From Isoetes taiwanensis (lineage: Eukaryota; Streptophyta; Lycopodiopsida; Isoetales; Isoetaceae), in NCBI GenBank assembly GCA_021234155.1, contig JAJEKV010000065.1, positions 6,516,446-6,580,445 of the forward strand: a DNA stretch of 64,000 bases. Reading direction: 5' to 3'. Positions within the stretch are counted from its first letter, which is position 1. Every line of letters starts with the position of its first letter. The notes under the pieces were generated by a model that searched no databases, was not told the DNA's origin, and worked only from the letters and a program-made list of their open reading frames with translations. Positions 11,588-23,566 of this stretch are shown piece after piece. Both the position numbers and the translations under genes were made by a program.

Positions 11588-11808
11588 TTGAAAAAGGTTC
11601 AAGAGGGTGGAAGGTACTATAATGTCCATTCAGTTGCATCAGACTCAGCAAAGGTAGAGGTTCTCACAATATGGAGGTATGACATAAAAGTCACATTCAA
11701 CAATAGATCTTATAAAAAAAGGCGCAATTTGGGCTATGCTGAGAATGAAACTAATTCAATTCGGTGCGCATTTGGTTTGGTCGCTAATAAGGGACTTTAA
11801 TATGGTTG
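11588..11808 (+). other. Short frame ending at the LTR-element insertion site, possible gypsy relic
   Basis: An open frame of about 70 residues (contains EVLTIWRYDIKVTFNNRSYK) ends just before the GGTTG target site. If the LTR element were removed, this DNA would join 18310, where gypsy pol remains begin. It could belong to that relic, but I recognise no domain. Confidence 0.3.
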
Positions 11809-12009
11809 TGTAATGAACAAAGAACAAGAGATGCATCCATGAAGAGAGCACAAATACCTAAACTACATCTCTTATTCCAAGTTAACAAAAATGTACAAAA
11901 TTGTGGCCTTTTGTCCATGTAAAAATACATGAACCAAAAGACACGTAGAAAAATACTGTACAAATACATGTATAAACGTATACGTCTTTTTGTCCTAAGG
12001 TTCCTTACA
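11809..12009 (-). repeat. 3' LTR (minus orientation)
   Basis: 201 bp with TG...CA ends, near-identical to 18111-18309. It is preceded on the minus strand by a polypurine tract at 12010-12022. Confidence 0.9.
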
Positions 12010-13243
12010 TTCTCTCCGACTTAAAAAAGACAATGTCCTCATTGTCAGTCCATGTCTTCAAGTCCGAAGAGTTCCCAAGAGTTCGTCTAGAATCTCAAGA
12101 TAAGCATCTTTCTCGTATAGCATGTGCTTAGAGAAAGTCTTCATTCCCATATAGGGTTTCGATTTTTGTCCGATAACTGGATTAAGCTTTCCATCTCTTC
12201 TGAGGAGCATCCCTGGAAAGGAAAGGAGCACCGAAATCCGATATGGACCAGAGTTCACGAAGTCCTCTTCTCTTACCTAAGGGTCTTCAACAAGATTAAG
12301 TCTTCAACACCTTCATCGTGTGAGGGGTTATCTTGAATCCTACAACCTTACTTGTTTACTTAAATTTCTTATGGCCAATCTTGTGTCTAAAGTTAAGTTT
12401 TAAATTAACTTTTGGACTATTAGTGAATAAAAAATAACCAAGCCTTCTCTTTCTCATATAAGATGTCAAGCATCTTAGAGACATCATACAACTTCATATC
12501 TAAAAGTTGTCCTTAACTTAGTCCTTAGAGTAGTAGAGATTTCACTACCCAGTCGACCATCTCATCATAAGACTCGCCAACCAATTTCATAGACTAACTA
12601 TAGACAGTTAGTCAGAACACCATTGCCAAAGAGATGGCTAGTGTGAATTTCTTATGCGAAGGTTCTTAATGCCATGTCATCATATTCATAAATCTTAGGT
12701 CCCATACTTTTATAGATACTTCTTACTTTTAGAATGTTGAAACACAAGTCTCAACACATCAGACTCTAGAATTGAACTTTAAAAGATCATGTTCATATGT
12801 GGCCAACATGATGTCAATCCACAATTTCTTATGTCCTAAAACAAAAGTTAAATTTCATTCTTAGGTTGTTCAAGAATAATAACATTCTTAAGAGAACCAT
12901 GAGTAAATGTTCATTTCGCCCAATGTTCGCATATGCTTTGCAAATTTTTTGCAAAGGCATATGCTGTTAGTCTTAATATATTCCTATCGTCCAATTGATG
13001 GAACATAGATCCTTAACCATGACAATTGCCATGGGTCATTTGGACAAGTTAAGTTCAAAGAGTATGGAAATATCAAGACACCAAGCCTTGACACATCAAT
13101 CAACCCTTGAACTTCATCGTAAAAATCCCTCTCGGAACGTGTCTTAATGGATTCTAAAAATACCATAGTGCTAAAAGGTACAAATACCAAATTCCATAGT
13201 GTTCAAAGAACATGCATGCTTGTTTTATTGTCTTAACGGATTT
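12010..13243. other. Internal DNA of the LTR element, 3' part
   Basis: AT-rich, with no convincing coding frame. A minus-strand frame at 12258-12058 (ends ILDELLGTLRT) is open but unrecognised. This is probably the non-coding body of a non-autonomous element. Confidence 0.5.
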
Positions 13244-13252
13244 TAAAAAAAA

Positions 13253-13340
13253 GGGAAAAACTACAGAATACCCTTATGTTTTGACATATTTTCCCACATA
13301 CCCTTAACTTTTCAAAAATTTATGGAATGCCCCTGGTCAA
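13253..13340 (+). repeat. MULE-like left TIR
   Basis: 88 bp; its reverse complement is at 16750-16837 with few mismatches. Related phrases (acccttatgttttgacat) recur just inside at about 13380-13440. Confidence 0.88.
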
Positions 13341-13909
13341 CGTACAATGTATTTTGTAGTTTTGATAATTGTTGAAATACCCTTATGTTTTGACATAATT
13401 CCTAAAATGCCCTTATGTTTCCTTCAAATTCACAAAATACCCTTGATACTTGATCTGTAGTAAATTCCTGATCTGTGGCAAATATCTCATCCTTACTATG
13501 GTTGGAGCTTAAGAATCGATGATGGATTAAATATGTAGCATTATAACAGGGGGTTTTTTTTGTGATTTTATACGTTTTTTGGCATGGTTTTCATATGATT
13601 TCATGGGCGTATTGCACGAGGCATACTAATTAGTACATCTAGAGTGCACCAAATTTTTGCATGCAATTTGTGCAATTTTTGTTTCATCCTCCTCAATGGT
13701 TAAGATCAGAGGGCTTACAAAGAAAGCCCTCTTTTAATTAAAAAAGATCCAAGGGCTTATAATGAAAGCCCTTTTCTCATGAAATTGGAGACAGCCAGAA
13801 TTAGGGCACGGTTAGGGTTTGTTTGATGTTGAATTCGATAACCCATCACGTTAATCCATTGATAGATGCCAATATTTCGACTTGCAACTCCGAAAGCAGA
13901 TTATATTGA

Positions 13910-14078
13910 ATGCAGGTTCTTCGGCGATTCCCAAATGAGTATTGTAAGCCTTTGGCCTGCCTCGCAGCTAGCCTAGAAACTCTAACGGAGGAGGAAGGGG
14001 CATTTCGTGGAAGCAAGTTTGCAGCACTTCCACCCAAATCAGCCGACCCATCTGATTCTTGTCTGATTCTTGTCCAGG
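13910..14078 (+). other. Exon-like coding stretch inside the MULE-like element
   Basis: A frame containing LACLAASLETLTEEEGAF and ALPPKSADPSDS ends at a good donor (gtccag/gtatat, 14078/14079). Composition is less AT-rich than the surroundings. It could be a captured host exon, but I do not recognise the parent gene, and the frame runs on for another 74 residues without domain character. Treat it as a Pack-MULE cargo candidate only. Confidence 0.35.
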
Positions 14079-15973
14079 TATATGATGTAGATTCTTTTGG
14101 CTCCTTTCTGTACACTGCCCTTTGTTCTTTCTATAGAAAACTCCAAATTAATTGTCATCGAATGCTAATTCCCTGCTTATGTTTTGTCGACGAGAGGAAC
14201 ACGCTTTTAGAAAGCAAGGTTCTTCAAGTAAGGTTTAGGAGTGTGTTAATAATCATGTCATCTTTCCTTGTAGCTAAATGTGTCAACTTGTGCAAGTCAT
14301 AACTATGTATTGGTTACAGCAAAAAAATTCCTGTCTTAGCAAAACTTTTCCTGTCTTAGTCGTTTCGGGATCGGGATGCGCCTATTCTTGGTTTTAGCTG
14401 TCTTATTCACCAAAGCGAGGGACAGGGCGTCCATATTAATGTCTACATCATCACGGACTACCGCTTTCCAATCCTTGTCAAGTCAATTCCATTTCGTTGG
14501 TTGTCTTTTTTGTCATGTGCTTTTGGTCAGTATTCACATGTCTAAAATCCGAGCCATGTTTTTCGTGCTTAATAGTTACGTAACTAACAACACTTTGTAA
14601 CAAAGACTACGGAAGTATGATAGCATTAGCAACAATATGACTTGTGATGTTAAGTGCCAAGGCCATTTTGTGCAAATCTTTCACCAAAGGGTACCCAATA
14701 ATTGTTATTTTGGCGAGGGTGGAGAAGGTGTGAGTGCACATCTCGGCGATTCAAAGAACGATCCACGGTACTATCCATGAAGCATTTCACCAGAGGGTGA
14801 GATGCCAAAAGCGTGCCTCGAGCTTCCACAAAAAGGAGATATATTTGGCGGGTGCTTTTGCCTACGAGGTACAAAAGGTTTTGGGCGTGCACGCTTTATA
14901 GGTTATCATACTCATCATTCAATTACGAAACAAAGACGAGTATCTTCTTGGGAATGGAGAAAGAAACGGCTCTGTTAGAATTGGAGCAGAATCGAAGTTG
15001 CGATCTACGCTTGACAAGCTAAAACTTCTACTCATGCATTGAAAAAAAAATTGGCTTTAATTTATTCTCCGTGCTTTTTCAGCGTCAAACAATGTGACTC
15101 AAATCGGTAGGGAGGTTGTGGCGAGAATCGGTTGCGACAAATGAGCACCTTGAGTGGAAAATGCAAAACTACAAGAATCTCTTGTTAAGCAAAAACCTGG
15201 TTTCGTCTCAAAAGCGAGGAGACTTCTAGCGATAATATGTGCATGGGGCCACTTTATGTGGATTCAAGAAAACAAAGGTAAGGTTTGTGGCTGCTTGTTT
15301 CAAGTTATGGTGATATAACTTAAAGGTATGTTCTCTAGTTTTCGTGCATGTGTATGTGCAATTGCATGATATGCTCTATCTTAAAATCCTAAATAAATGA
15401 GTGTTTATTTGCCAATAGTATAACTTTATGCTCTCTTTCCCTGCATCATGTGCTTAATTTGTTTCCTTTTTCCTTCCATTTGCTTAGAAGTATGTGCGGG
15501 TTTTAAAAGTTTATGTGCAAACCTATGCGGGGAGGGGTGTGCTTATTCTTGTACAATCTTGCAGGTTGTTATGGTTCCTACCTAGTCTCATAATTCTCTT
15601 TTTATTTTGTATTAAGAGCCGGGGAGACTAGCTTGTGCCTTTTCTACCATTATAAATGGTTTCCTAACCCAAAGCTATATGCATGTATGGATGTATGCAA
15701 CTTTGAGAAAAACGACAAGGATTTAAGTGTTTGTTCATTATTAATAAATTCTATTATTACATGCTACCTCATGTATTAATATTGGTATTGGTATAATATT
15801 ATATGTCTAATTCTATGCAATGTTTTTATTTCCATAATTTGAGCACCTCTAGTTTGTTAGATTTGTGAGGCTATGATATACCATCCATCATTAGAGTATT
15901 AGGTAATGTTTATATCTACACCCCTACACCATCCTTTAGGCCCCGAAGGGGCCAAAAATTTTTTTAGTTAACA

Positions 15974-16418
15974 CAAACCATTAACACACAACTAACATTA
16001 TTAACACAAACCATTGCATTTGACACATTTAAATTAAAATCCCCCTTAAACCCCCTTTGGTTTGGGTGCATATTCACACGGGGGGTTACTTCGGGCAACG
16101 AGAGCTGTCGGATGGGCATATTTGCCCTTTATTCCAAGATCTGGACCGTACATAGCGATCCTTGTTTGTGGGGTATGCATGTACAAGTTTTTGTATACTG
16201 TATATTAACTTTTGTAAAATACTATAAGGTTTGAGACAATGTACTTAATGATGTTAATTTTGTACATGTATTGTAAATTTTTTTAGGCTCTCGCTGCCCT
16301 ACGTAACCCCCCGTGTGAATATGCACCCAAACCAAAGGGGGTTTAAGGGGGATTTTAATTTAAATGTGTCAAATGCAATGGTTTGTGTTAATAATGTTAG
16401 TTGTGTGTTAATGGTTTG
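15974..16418. repeat. Perfect 116-bp inverted repeat (fold-back element)
   Basis: The arms 15974-16089 and 16303-16418 are, as far as I can read, identical reverse complements, separated by a 213-bp spacer. The outer ends read caaaccattaacac and the inner ends gtaacccccc. No coding capacity. Perfect arms imply recent formation or insertion, and a transcript would form a long duplex able to feed small-RNA production. Confidence 0.92.
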
Positions 16419-16749
16419 CAAGAATCGGAGCCTTGTTCCAGTGGCTTCGCTACAAAAGGAATTGGCTGATGCGAAATAAGTGTCCTGTTGCTGGTGCGAA
16501 ATCAGAATCGGCTAATAAGCTCGAAATCAGAATCGCTGCTGCTACTGCACCCTCCAATCGAACTCTATGCCACTGAAAATTTGCTGGTTTGTAGAGGATT
16601 ACTGAAAAAGCAACCACCAAAAATTTGCTGGTCTGTAGCACCAAAAAAGCTTTTCTCGAAAAAGGCGGGAGCGAAAATGGGCATTCAGTAGAATACGCAA
16701 AAATACGAGGGCATCATGTGATATACGAAATTATACAAGGCCAAATACA

Positions 16750-16837
16750 TTGACCAGGGGCATTCCATAAATTTTTGAAAAGTTAGGGGTATATGGGAAA
16801 ATATGTCAAAACATAAGGGTATTCTGTAGTTTTTCCC
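16750..16837 (-). repeat. MULE-like right TIR
   Basis: Reverse complement of 13253-13340, ending agtttttccc, followed by the 9-bp duplication taaaagaaa. Confidence 0.88.
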
Positions 16838-16872
16838 TAAAAGAAAATCCCATACTCTGGCTCTTAAAATCC

Positions 16873-16918
16873 GCGGAACTTGTCTTCGCGGATTTGCGGA
16901 ACTTGTCTTCGCGGATTT
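16873..16918. repeat. 23-bp tandem repeat x 2
   Basis: Units 16873-16895 and 16896-16918 are identical (gcggaacttgtcttcgcgg plus att t). Each unit contains short inverted words (aatccgcg / cgcggatt) at the boundaries. Confidence 0.9.
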
Positions 16919-18110
16919 AAAAGCAAATCCCATAAGTGATTGTTTCAAGCAAGAATTGAACTCTCAACTCTCAAATTCCAAACGTTAACTCTTATCCATG
17001 AAGCCAAACACCTTAAAACATTTCAAATATGTTTAGGCTAGAAAACATTTAGCCTATAATTATATTTTTCTGTTTTTCTTGAAGGGCTTCTTAGTTTTGC
17101 GGCAGTGGTCCGGATGCCTGTTCCTTTTCGGAAGTTGTGGCCGCCCTACACAAGGGCGATCTTATAGAGGCAATCTTTTCGGAAGATTTCTTCAGAGAGG
17201 CGATCTTGCCATAGAAATCCAAATGGCAGAATATGAAACAATTTTTTTTGTTTTTTGTTTTTTGCAGGGTGGGTTCTTGCACAGATCTATGGACAAATAC
17301 CGTTTCTTGCCCTAAATTGCTTCCGACTGCCGTAAACTGGCCTTAGTCTGTCTGTTCCAGAAATCTGGGGTTCCTTGCGAGAGGTCTAAAATTATTCTTA
17401 ATCAAAGTGGTTCTTAATGCTTATTCTTATAAATCGATTCCTAAGTTCTTAGTTCTTAGCAGGTTCTTGTTCTTATGCTTTCATAGATCCAACCTCTGTT
17501 TCTGCATGTTTCAAAAATCTTCCTAAATCTTTCTGTTTTTGCGGCAGGTTGGGGTTCCCTGTATATTTCTTAAACATGCTATCCCGTTCCAGGGCTTGAA
17601 TCTTGTCTTAAGCTATATTTCATAAACGAAGATGAAAATCTTACAGGCCCATGGGATGCTTGTCTCCCACGAAACCCTTCCCGTTTAATCTGCTCCCTTG
17701 GCAGCCGGTAGAACATACAAAAGCAAAGGCGAAACAAATTTTGGCACGATTTGTTTCACGAAATTTTTGTTACCCCCTCCCCCCCCCCTTTTTTTCAGCA
17801 ACTTAGTGCTCATGCTTGCTTGCAAATTTCTATACAGACTTGGACGGAATGCTCTTATCCTTCTACTTGCAAGCTTTTGTAGATCCCTTCAAATTTCCTT
17901 GCAGCAATGTCCAGAGCTTCCAAGGAATCCTTTCTTATTGCAAGATCCTCTTTCATACATATATTCCATAGATTTCATGTTTCTTGCATTTTCTTTTTAT
18001 TGTATCGTTCAAAAAAATAATTCTTAGAACAAAGCAAATGGAAGCAAGAATCGCACCTTGATTTTTGAGTTTTTGTTTCAATTCTTCTCGTTGTCCTCTA
18101 GATTACCAAC
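16919..18110. other. Internal DNA of the LTR element, 5' part
   Basis: No coding frame with recognisable content. Contains poly-C/poly-T near 17770-17795. On the minus strand this is the leader side of the non-autonomous LTR element. A weak primer-binding candidate lies at about 18098-18110. Confidence 0.45.
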
Positions 18111-18309
18111 TGTAATGAACAAGGAACAAGAGATGCATCAATGAAGAGAGCACAAAGACCTAAACTACATCTCTTATTCCAAGTTAACAAAAATGTACAA
18201 AATTGGCCTTTTGTCCATGTGAAAAGACATGAACCAAAAGACACGTAGAAAAATATTATATAAATATATGTATGAATATATATGTTTTTTTGTCCTAAGG
18301 TTCCTTACA
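18111..18309 (-). repeat. 5' LTR (minus orientation)
   Basis: 199 bp partner of 11809-12009, followed by the second GGTTG target copy at 18310-18314. Differences from the partner are scattered substitutions and small indels, indicating moderate age. Confidence 0.9.
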
Positions 18310-18429
18310 GGTTGACCTTGAGACTGATAAGTGTGGCCGAGGGTCTCTGAAATTGTTCATGGTTTTGAACGGTAGAAGATTGTGATTTTGCAGGAGTGGA
18401 TGGAAACACAGGATTTACTTAGTGCAATA

Positions 18430-19270
18430 GCTGCTAGACATGATATGAGGTATTGTAGGTATAAAAAAGGAGTTGGAGGAACTCACTATTCCTACCAAAC
18501 CTGATGCATGCCCCACGTATTGACGACAAGCTCAACCCCAACTATCGTGACCGTGTCAAGGCAGAAATTGACAAGCTCTTGGTTGCCAGACTTATTTATG
18601 AGGTCAAACATTCTGAGTGGGTGAGCCCGATTGTTATTGCCCTTAAGCATAATGGGATTACAGAAAACTCAATATGGCCACGGAACATGATCATTTCCCG
18701 CTACCCTTTACAGAACAAGTTCTTGAAGAAGTAGCAGGCCATGAGATGTACTCCTTTATGAATGGCTTCTCTGGCTACAATACAATTTCCATTCGCTCTA
18801 AAGATCAGTTGAAAACAACATTCACCACGCCGTGGGGTGCTTTTGCCTATAAAGTGGTGCCATTTGGTCCACTTTACAGCGCATTATGCTTTATGTTTTT
18901 GAGGATTTCATGAAAGATAATGCTTTTCTGCAAGTTTTTCAAGATGACTTTTCTGCTTACAGCACCATGGATGATCATCTCACCAAATTTGAGCTTGTCT
19001 TTCAAAAATGCAATGAATCGCACATTAGTTTGAATCCCGAGAAGTGTACCTTCTGCATCACTTCAGGTATTCTTCTAGGCCATGTTGTCAGTAACAAAGG
19101 CATTACCACGGACCCTATCAAGATCAGCTGTATTCTCAAGGCTCAGGCGCCTACCAACATTAAGGAGATACGCTCCTTTCTTGGGAAAGTCAATTATTAT
19201 GCTACCTTCATTCCTAGGCTAGCAGCCATTGCTGACCCCATTCATAAACTCACGGGTGATGAGTCCACTT
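18430..19270 (+). pseudogene. Ty3/gypsy reverse transcriptase remnant
   Basis: Reverse transcriptase of a plant Ty3/gypsy element, in three frames. Recognisable in order: IPTKPDA, VKAEIDKLLVARLIYEVK and WVSPIVIALK (18504-18660); DHFPLPFTEQVLEEVAGHEM, FSGYNTISI and TTFTTPWGAFAYKVVPFG (18680-18870); FEDFMKDNAFLQVFQDDFSA, LNPEKCTF, GHVVSNKGI and SFLGKVNYYATFIP (18886-19270). The polymerase YxDD motif reads FQDD, so the first Tyr and the usual hydrophobic residue are lost. A short deletion removes most of the segment after PFG. It is inactive. The LTR element at 11809-18309 was inserted just upstream. Confidence 0.88.
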
Positions 19271-19660
19271 AGACTTGGAATCCCCAAATGGATGAGGCCT
19301 TTCAAAAACTGAAGGTTTTTCTTATTCAAGCTCCTGTATTTGTTCCACCTCAATGGGACAAGACCTTTCACGTTCATGTCGATGTTTCAGCTTTTGCTAT
19401 TGGTGCTGTTCTTTCCCAAGAATATGACTCTAAACTGGACAAACCGATTCGTTATGCAAGCCGGAGACTCGATCTTGCAGAGAAAAATTATTCTGCTACG
19501 GAACGAGAAGCGCTTGGACTCATCTTTTACGTGCAACGATTCTGCCACTATCTGTTGGGAAGCAAAATCAAGTTCTTTATGGATCATCAAGCTCCGCCTT
19601 ATCTACCACGCCCACAGGTCGTATAGCTCGCTAGGTACTGCTTCTATAGGAGTTTTCTCC
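19271..19660 (+). pseudogene. Ty3/gypsy RNase H remnant
   Basis: After an in-frame stop at about 19270 the frame reads AFQKLKVFLIQAPVFVPP, then FHVHVDVSAFAIGAVLSQ, PIRYASRRLDLAEKNYSATE and LLGSKIKFFMDHQAP, the RNase H domain that follows reverse transcriptase in Ty3/gypsy pol. The first catalytic Asp (in HVDVSAFAIG) and the Glu of NYSATERE are still present. The domain ends in a frameshift at about 19600. Confidence 0.86.
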
Positions 19661-19689
19661 TTTTGAAATCATTCATAAGGCAGGAAAGT

Positions 19690-20850
19690 CTCAGGTGGTA
19701 CCTGATTATCTTTCATGCATCTATACCAATGACCCATCCTCAGGAGTCTTAGACACTTTTCCAGACGTCCAACTCTTCTTGGTCACGGCCACGCCGCACT
19801 GGTTCCATGAGTACCAACAATATCTTCTCGCTAGTGCCTTACCATTTGAAGATCCCACGCTTTCTCCAGAAAAGCTACGCTCATGCCGTCAGCAATTCCT
19901 TCACGAAGTCCTTGACGATACCATGGTTGCGGGACATCTCTACAAGCGTGGCAAGGATATGATTTTGCATCGCTGTGTACTTTCTCATGAAGTCCCAAAG
20001 ATTGTTCGCCAAGCACATGAAGGACTTGGTTGAGGCCATTTTAGTAGTGATAACACGGCACGAAAAATTCTTTTGGCTGGCTATTTTTGGTCCATGTTGT
20101 TCAAGGACGCTCACGCTCATGCGCACCAATGTGACGTCTGCCTACGGCCCGTAATGCTCTACCCTTAACTCCAGTAGCCACACCGATACCCTTCAGCAAA
20201 TAGGGTATAGATTTTGTTGGGCCCATTAACCCACCTGCTCGAAACTCCCGTGCTCGCTACATCCTTGTTCTCACGGATTATGCCATGAAGTGAGCTGAAG
20301 GTTGTGCACTACCTGATAACACCGCGGTGCTCAGCACGATGCGGGTGCTCTATACGCACGTCATTACACGTTTTGACTGCACCACGAAACTTGTAAGTAA
20401 TCGGGGAGTCCATTTTGTCAATCAAACAATCAAGGAACTCATGGACTACTTGCAAGCATTCCATGCTATTCACAAGGCAATGGTCTCACTGAAAGTACCA
20501 ACAAACCTCTGATCAACATTTTAAAGAAGATTTGTGATGCTTCCAGGAAAGATTGGCAGGAAAGATTACCCACTGTTTTATGGGCTTGCAACACTCCTTA
20601 TAAAATTGCCACAGGACAGACACCTTTCAAACTTGTATATGGCCAAGAGGTCTTGATGCCTTTTGAGTTTGTCCTGCCTACTCTCAGATTTCAACTAACT
20701 ACTGTACGAAACTCACAGGGACGCCTATCTCAGGGTTCTTGCTGGGCAACAATTGCGGAAATCCTGGCATGACAACCACATCAAAACCAAAACTTTTAAG
20801 GGGATATAGTTCTTCTTTATGATTATGCAAGAATTCATTAGTTAGAGAAA
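19690..20850 (+). pseudogene. Ty3/gypsy integrase remnant
   Basis: The zinc-binding H2C2 region is visible (HEVPKIVRQAHEGLG, stop, GHFSSDNTARKIL, then HAHAHQCDVC) and leads into the catalytic core with IDFVGPINPP, YILVLTDYAMK and LVSNRGVHFVNQTIKELMDY. The post-core region has WQERLPTVLWACNTPYK, FKLVYGQEVLMPFEF and near 20790 a HIKTKTF / GDIVLLYDYA motif. Several stops and shifts break the frame. No chromodomain is evident before the match fades at about 20850. This is the 3' part of the same relic as the RT and RNase H. Confidence 0.85.
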
Positions 20851-23560
20851 TTTGAAATTCTCATTTGACTTGAAATAGATTGCAGTGCCTATATAAATCA
20901 CTAAAAGTTCCTCCACGCAGACCTCGTTGGTCAAGCAAAAACATGCAATAACAGTTGGACAAATCGCCGTTGCGTTCTTATTTATCGTGAAAGACCAATA
21001 TATAGACTTTTTCAGGCAATTTTTAAAAAACATACTGTAAGAATTGTGACAAATTTAGACATGTTAGGCTCACAAAGATCGCCACTGCGATTTATTGAAA
21101 CTGAAATTTAGACCATATCACACACCGACAGTTAAATTAACTTGTTTACTTATGATTCTTCAGTAATATTAATTATTAATACAATAATACAACCTTCAAA
21201 AATTAACCATTTTTATGCTCAAAAGAATCGTACAGCGATTTTGGGGAGCACATCGATCTCTCTGTCAGCCCTTTTCATGCTCTTATAAATCGCCATAGCG
21301 ATTCTATGGAGCTAGAAATGGTCTTTTGCATATGCCGTACAACCTGCGAAGATAGTTAATGAAGATAGTTAGTGAAGCCAGAAGAGGGAGATTCACCAAA
21401 AAAATTATAAAAACCGCTATTGAAGAGCCCAGAGATGTAACAGAAGGATTTTTCCAAAAATATTATGGTAAGTATAGGCGTTTCTCCTTTTTCTAGTCTG
21501 CCAATATAGAGAATTTAGGGTTTGAGCATAATACAGATCAAGAATCATAGTATGGATCGCAGTTTGTATTTGATTGCAGATCATTCATCTCTAATGCAAG
21601 CCCTAATCTCACAAAGTGTAGCAAATGATATCAATCTCTGATTTCCATGAGTAAAAACTAGGTCATGGCTAGATTCAATAGCTTCATCACAACGCCTTCA
21701 CTGCGCAAATTAAAAGGGAAAGGAGACAATGAGGAACTTGTCCGCAGAGTAGAATATCATGCCCCGGCATTGTTTCATTGTTTTGTTTTGCAGAATGGTA
21801 ACCTTCACGAAAGCATACGAGAAAACAAAAAAGAATCAGGGATAGAAGCATATACGATTTACATGAAGTGATTCTGAAGTTCTGAAGCAGGGGCGAAGAA
21901 GTCGGCAAAATCTGACAATGCTGCATCGTTCCAGAACCTCAAAACGCAGGACTATATTTCCTCAAACTGAAACCGCTCAAAATAACTCTATTTCCATCAT
22001 CTTCAGTCTGCAATCTGCATCATAATGCCGAAATCATCTGCATGCTTCCAAAAATGCCATCTGCCTGCCTCCAAAACAGCCCATCTGCTTGCAATCTACA
22101 TCACCTGCCTGCTCCAGAAAAAACTACCATAAAGAACTCCAGAAAGAGAGCAGATCCAGGACGAAATTGCAGCTATGGCGACGTCCAGCTATGGCGCCAG
22201 AGCATGAACCTTCTTATGTCGACCTTCGGCAAACACGTTTGGAGCTTCAACTTCCGTCTATGGCAAGATCTGGCTATAGCCCTTGAAGTTTGGAGTTTGG
22301 AGTTAATTGTTGCCAAGCAGCGTGGCATCTGCAGAGGGAAATAAAATTCTCCCTTTTTTGTTCAAATTTTAAATTATCCCTCGCATCTTGGGCGGGACAA
22401 CTTCTAACGGAGCACAATGACTTTTTGGTTGTGGTGGGCCTGGAGTGCTGTATTCAAAATTCTCAAAATCCCGCTTTTTTCTCTATATAACTAATTTGTG
22501 CTTGATTTCAAAAACCAAAAATTTCCAGGAAAACTCAAATTTTGTTGGCTTGGTCCTTACAAAATTAACCGAGTGTGTTTCAACTCGCGGAATTAGATGG
22601 CACTCCATTACCTATCTTGTTAATGGTTTTCGTCTCAAAACATTCCATACTGATTCAAATGACACAACTCAAGACACAAACGCCAATGATTGAGAACCAG
22701 GCTTATATTATATTCAACAAAAGAGTAAAATTACAAAAATTGGGTATAACCCTTACTTACTCGCATGGGTATCGCTCTTATTCTAAAGAAAAATCCTACT
22801 TGAATTCTCTGGCTATTCTAGGTTTGGCGCAGCGCAGGCCCGCAAGATCACATAACCCTGCTCCAGATCATAGCGAAGGTGCAGAATCACATCCTGATAA
22901 TTGAACATGGGATCAGGATTATTCGTAACCCCAGCTAGCCAGCCATCCATGGGAATCCCATAGTTCTTTATCTTCTATAAATTGAGATCATTCATCCGAC
23001 ATGTTATCCACTCAAGGCAGTTCTTCGGCATGGTATTCATCTCCATCGCTGCAACTGATAGTGTTCTTGCTTTACTCCTTGTTCGTCTTATATAGCCCGA
23101 CCGACTCTTGCATGCCACGATAACCCAATCATTTTTTGCCGATCTGTCCATATCAGGGTACATTCCAATTACAGATTCTCATATGTCGCTGCAAATCCAG
23201 TAGCACTATCTTCTCTCTAGCCGGCTGCTCCTGCCACCTCTTTCATTAAACTGTTTGAACTCTCGAGTTGTCCATCTTAATTACGCCCCTTTAAACCACG
23301 GCTGCATCAAATCATTATTCGTACACCACCCCGATGTTGCATCGCACCGTTCATTCTTGTCAATCTCTACCATTGATTTTCCTTCAGTTGGCTTTCTAGG
23401 ACTTAGCCAAAATTTTGGTTCGCGATCATTCTATTCCATGATGCTGCCATCTGGTAGAATTCACGGTTCAGATTCTGCATTCCAGACTTTCTAACAGACG
23501 CGAACTCTAACTCTCAAACTTTTCTGTCTTTCGCCTTCCGCTCTTAAGCACTTTGCTCCA
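20851..23560. other. No gene recognised
   Basis: Short unrelated frames only. Phrases such as atcgcca-tgcgatt recur around 21080, 21230 and 21290. The part near 22900-23560 is the upstream flank, and possibly a degenerate LTR or leader, of the + strand element whose frames begin at 23567, but no copy of its 3' LTR is visible here. Confidence 0.45.
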
Positions 23561-23566
23561 ATCGAT

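Larger units (their letters stand above)
13253..16837. mobile_element. MULE-like DNA transposon (long TIRs, 9-bp TSD)
   Basis: The ends are 88-bp inverted repeats (13253-13340 and 16750-16837) that begin gggaaaaactacag. The flanks taaaaaaaa (13244-13252) and taaaagaaa (16838-16846) match at 8 of 9 bases, fitting the 9-bp duplication of Mutator-like elements. No transposase is visible. The body holds an exon-like coding stretch (13910-14078) and a perfect inverted repeat (15974-16418). Long TIRs, a 9-bp duplication and non-transposase cargo are what Pack-MULEs look like, but the cargo is not identified. Confidence 0.82.
11809..18309 (-). mobile_element. Non-autonomous LTR retrotransposon with nested MULE-like insertion
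   Basis: Two direct repeats of about 200 bp, 11809-12009 and 18111-18309, both start TGTAATGAAC and end TTCCTTACA. The flanks are identical: ggttg at 11804-11808 and at 18310-18314, a perfect 5-bp target duplication. A purine tract on the minus strand (12022-12010, gtcggagagaa) abuts the LTR, so the element runs on the minus strand with its 5' LTR at 18111-18309. A weak primer-binding candidate (ttggtaatc) lies just inside. Without the MULE-like insertion the element is about 2.9 kb and shows no gag or pol motif, so it must have moved with help from another element. Confidence 0.9.

Noticed and set aside
11809-18309. Plus-strand orientation of the LTR element
   Set aside because: A purine tract abuts the 11809-12009 LTR only on the minus strand, and no plus-strand primer site follows 12009.
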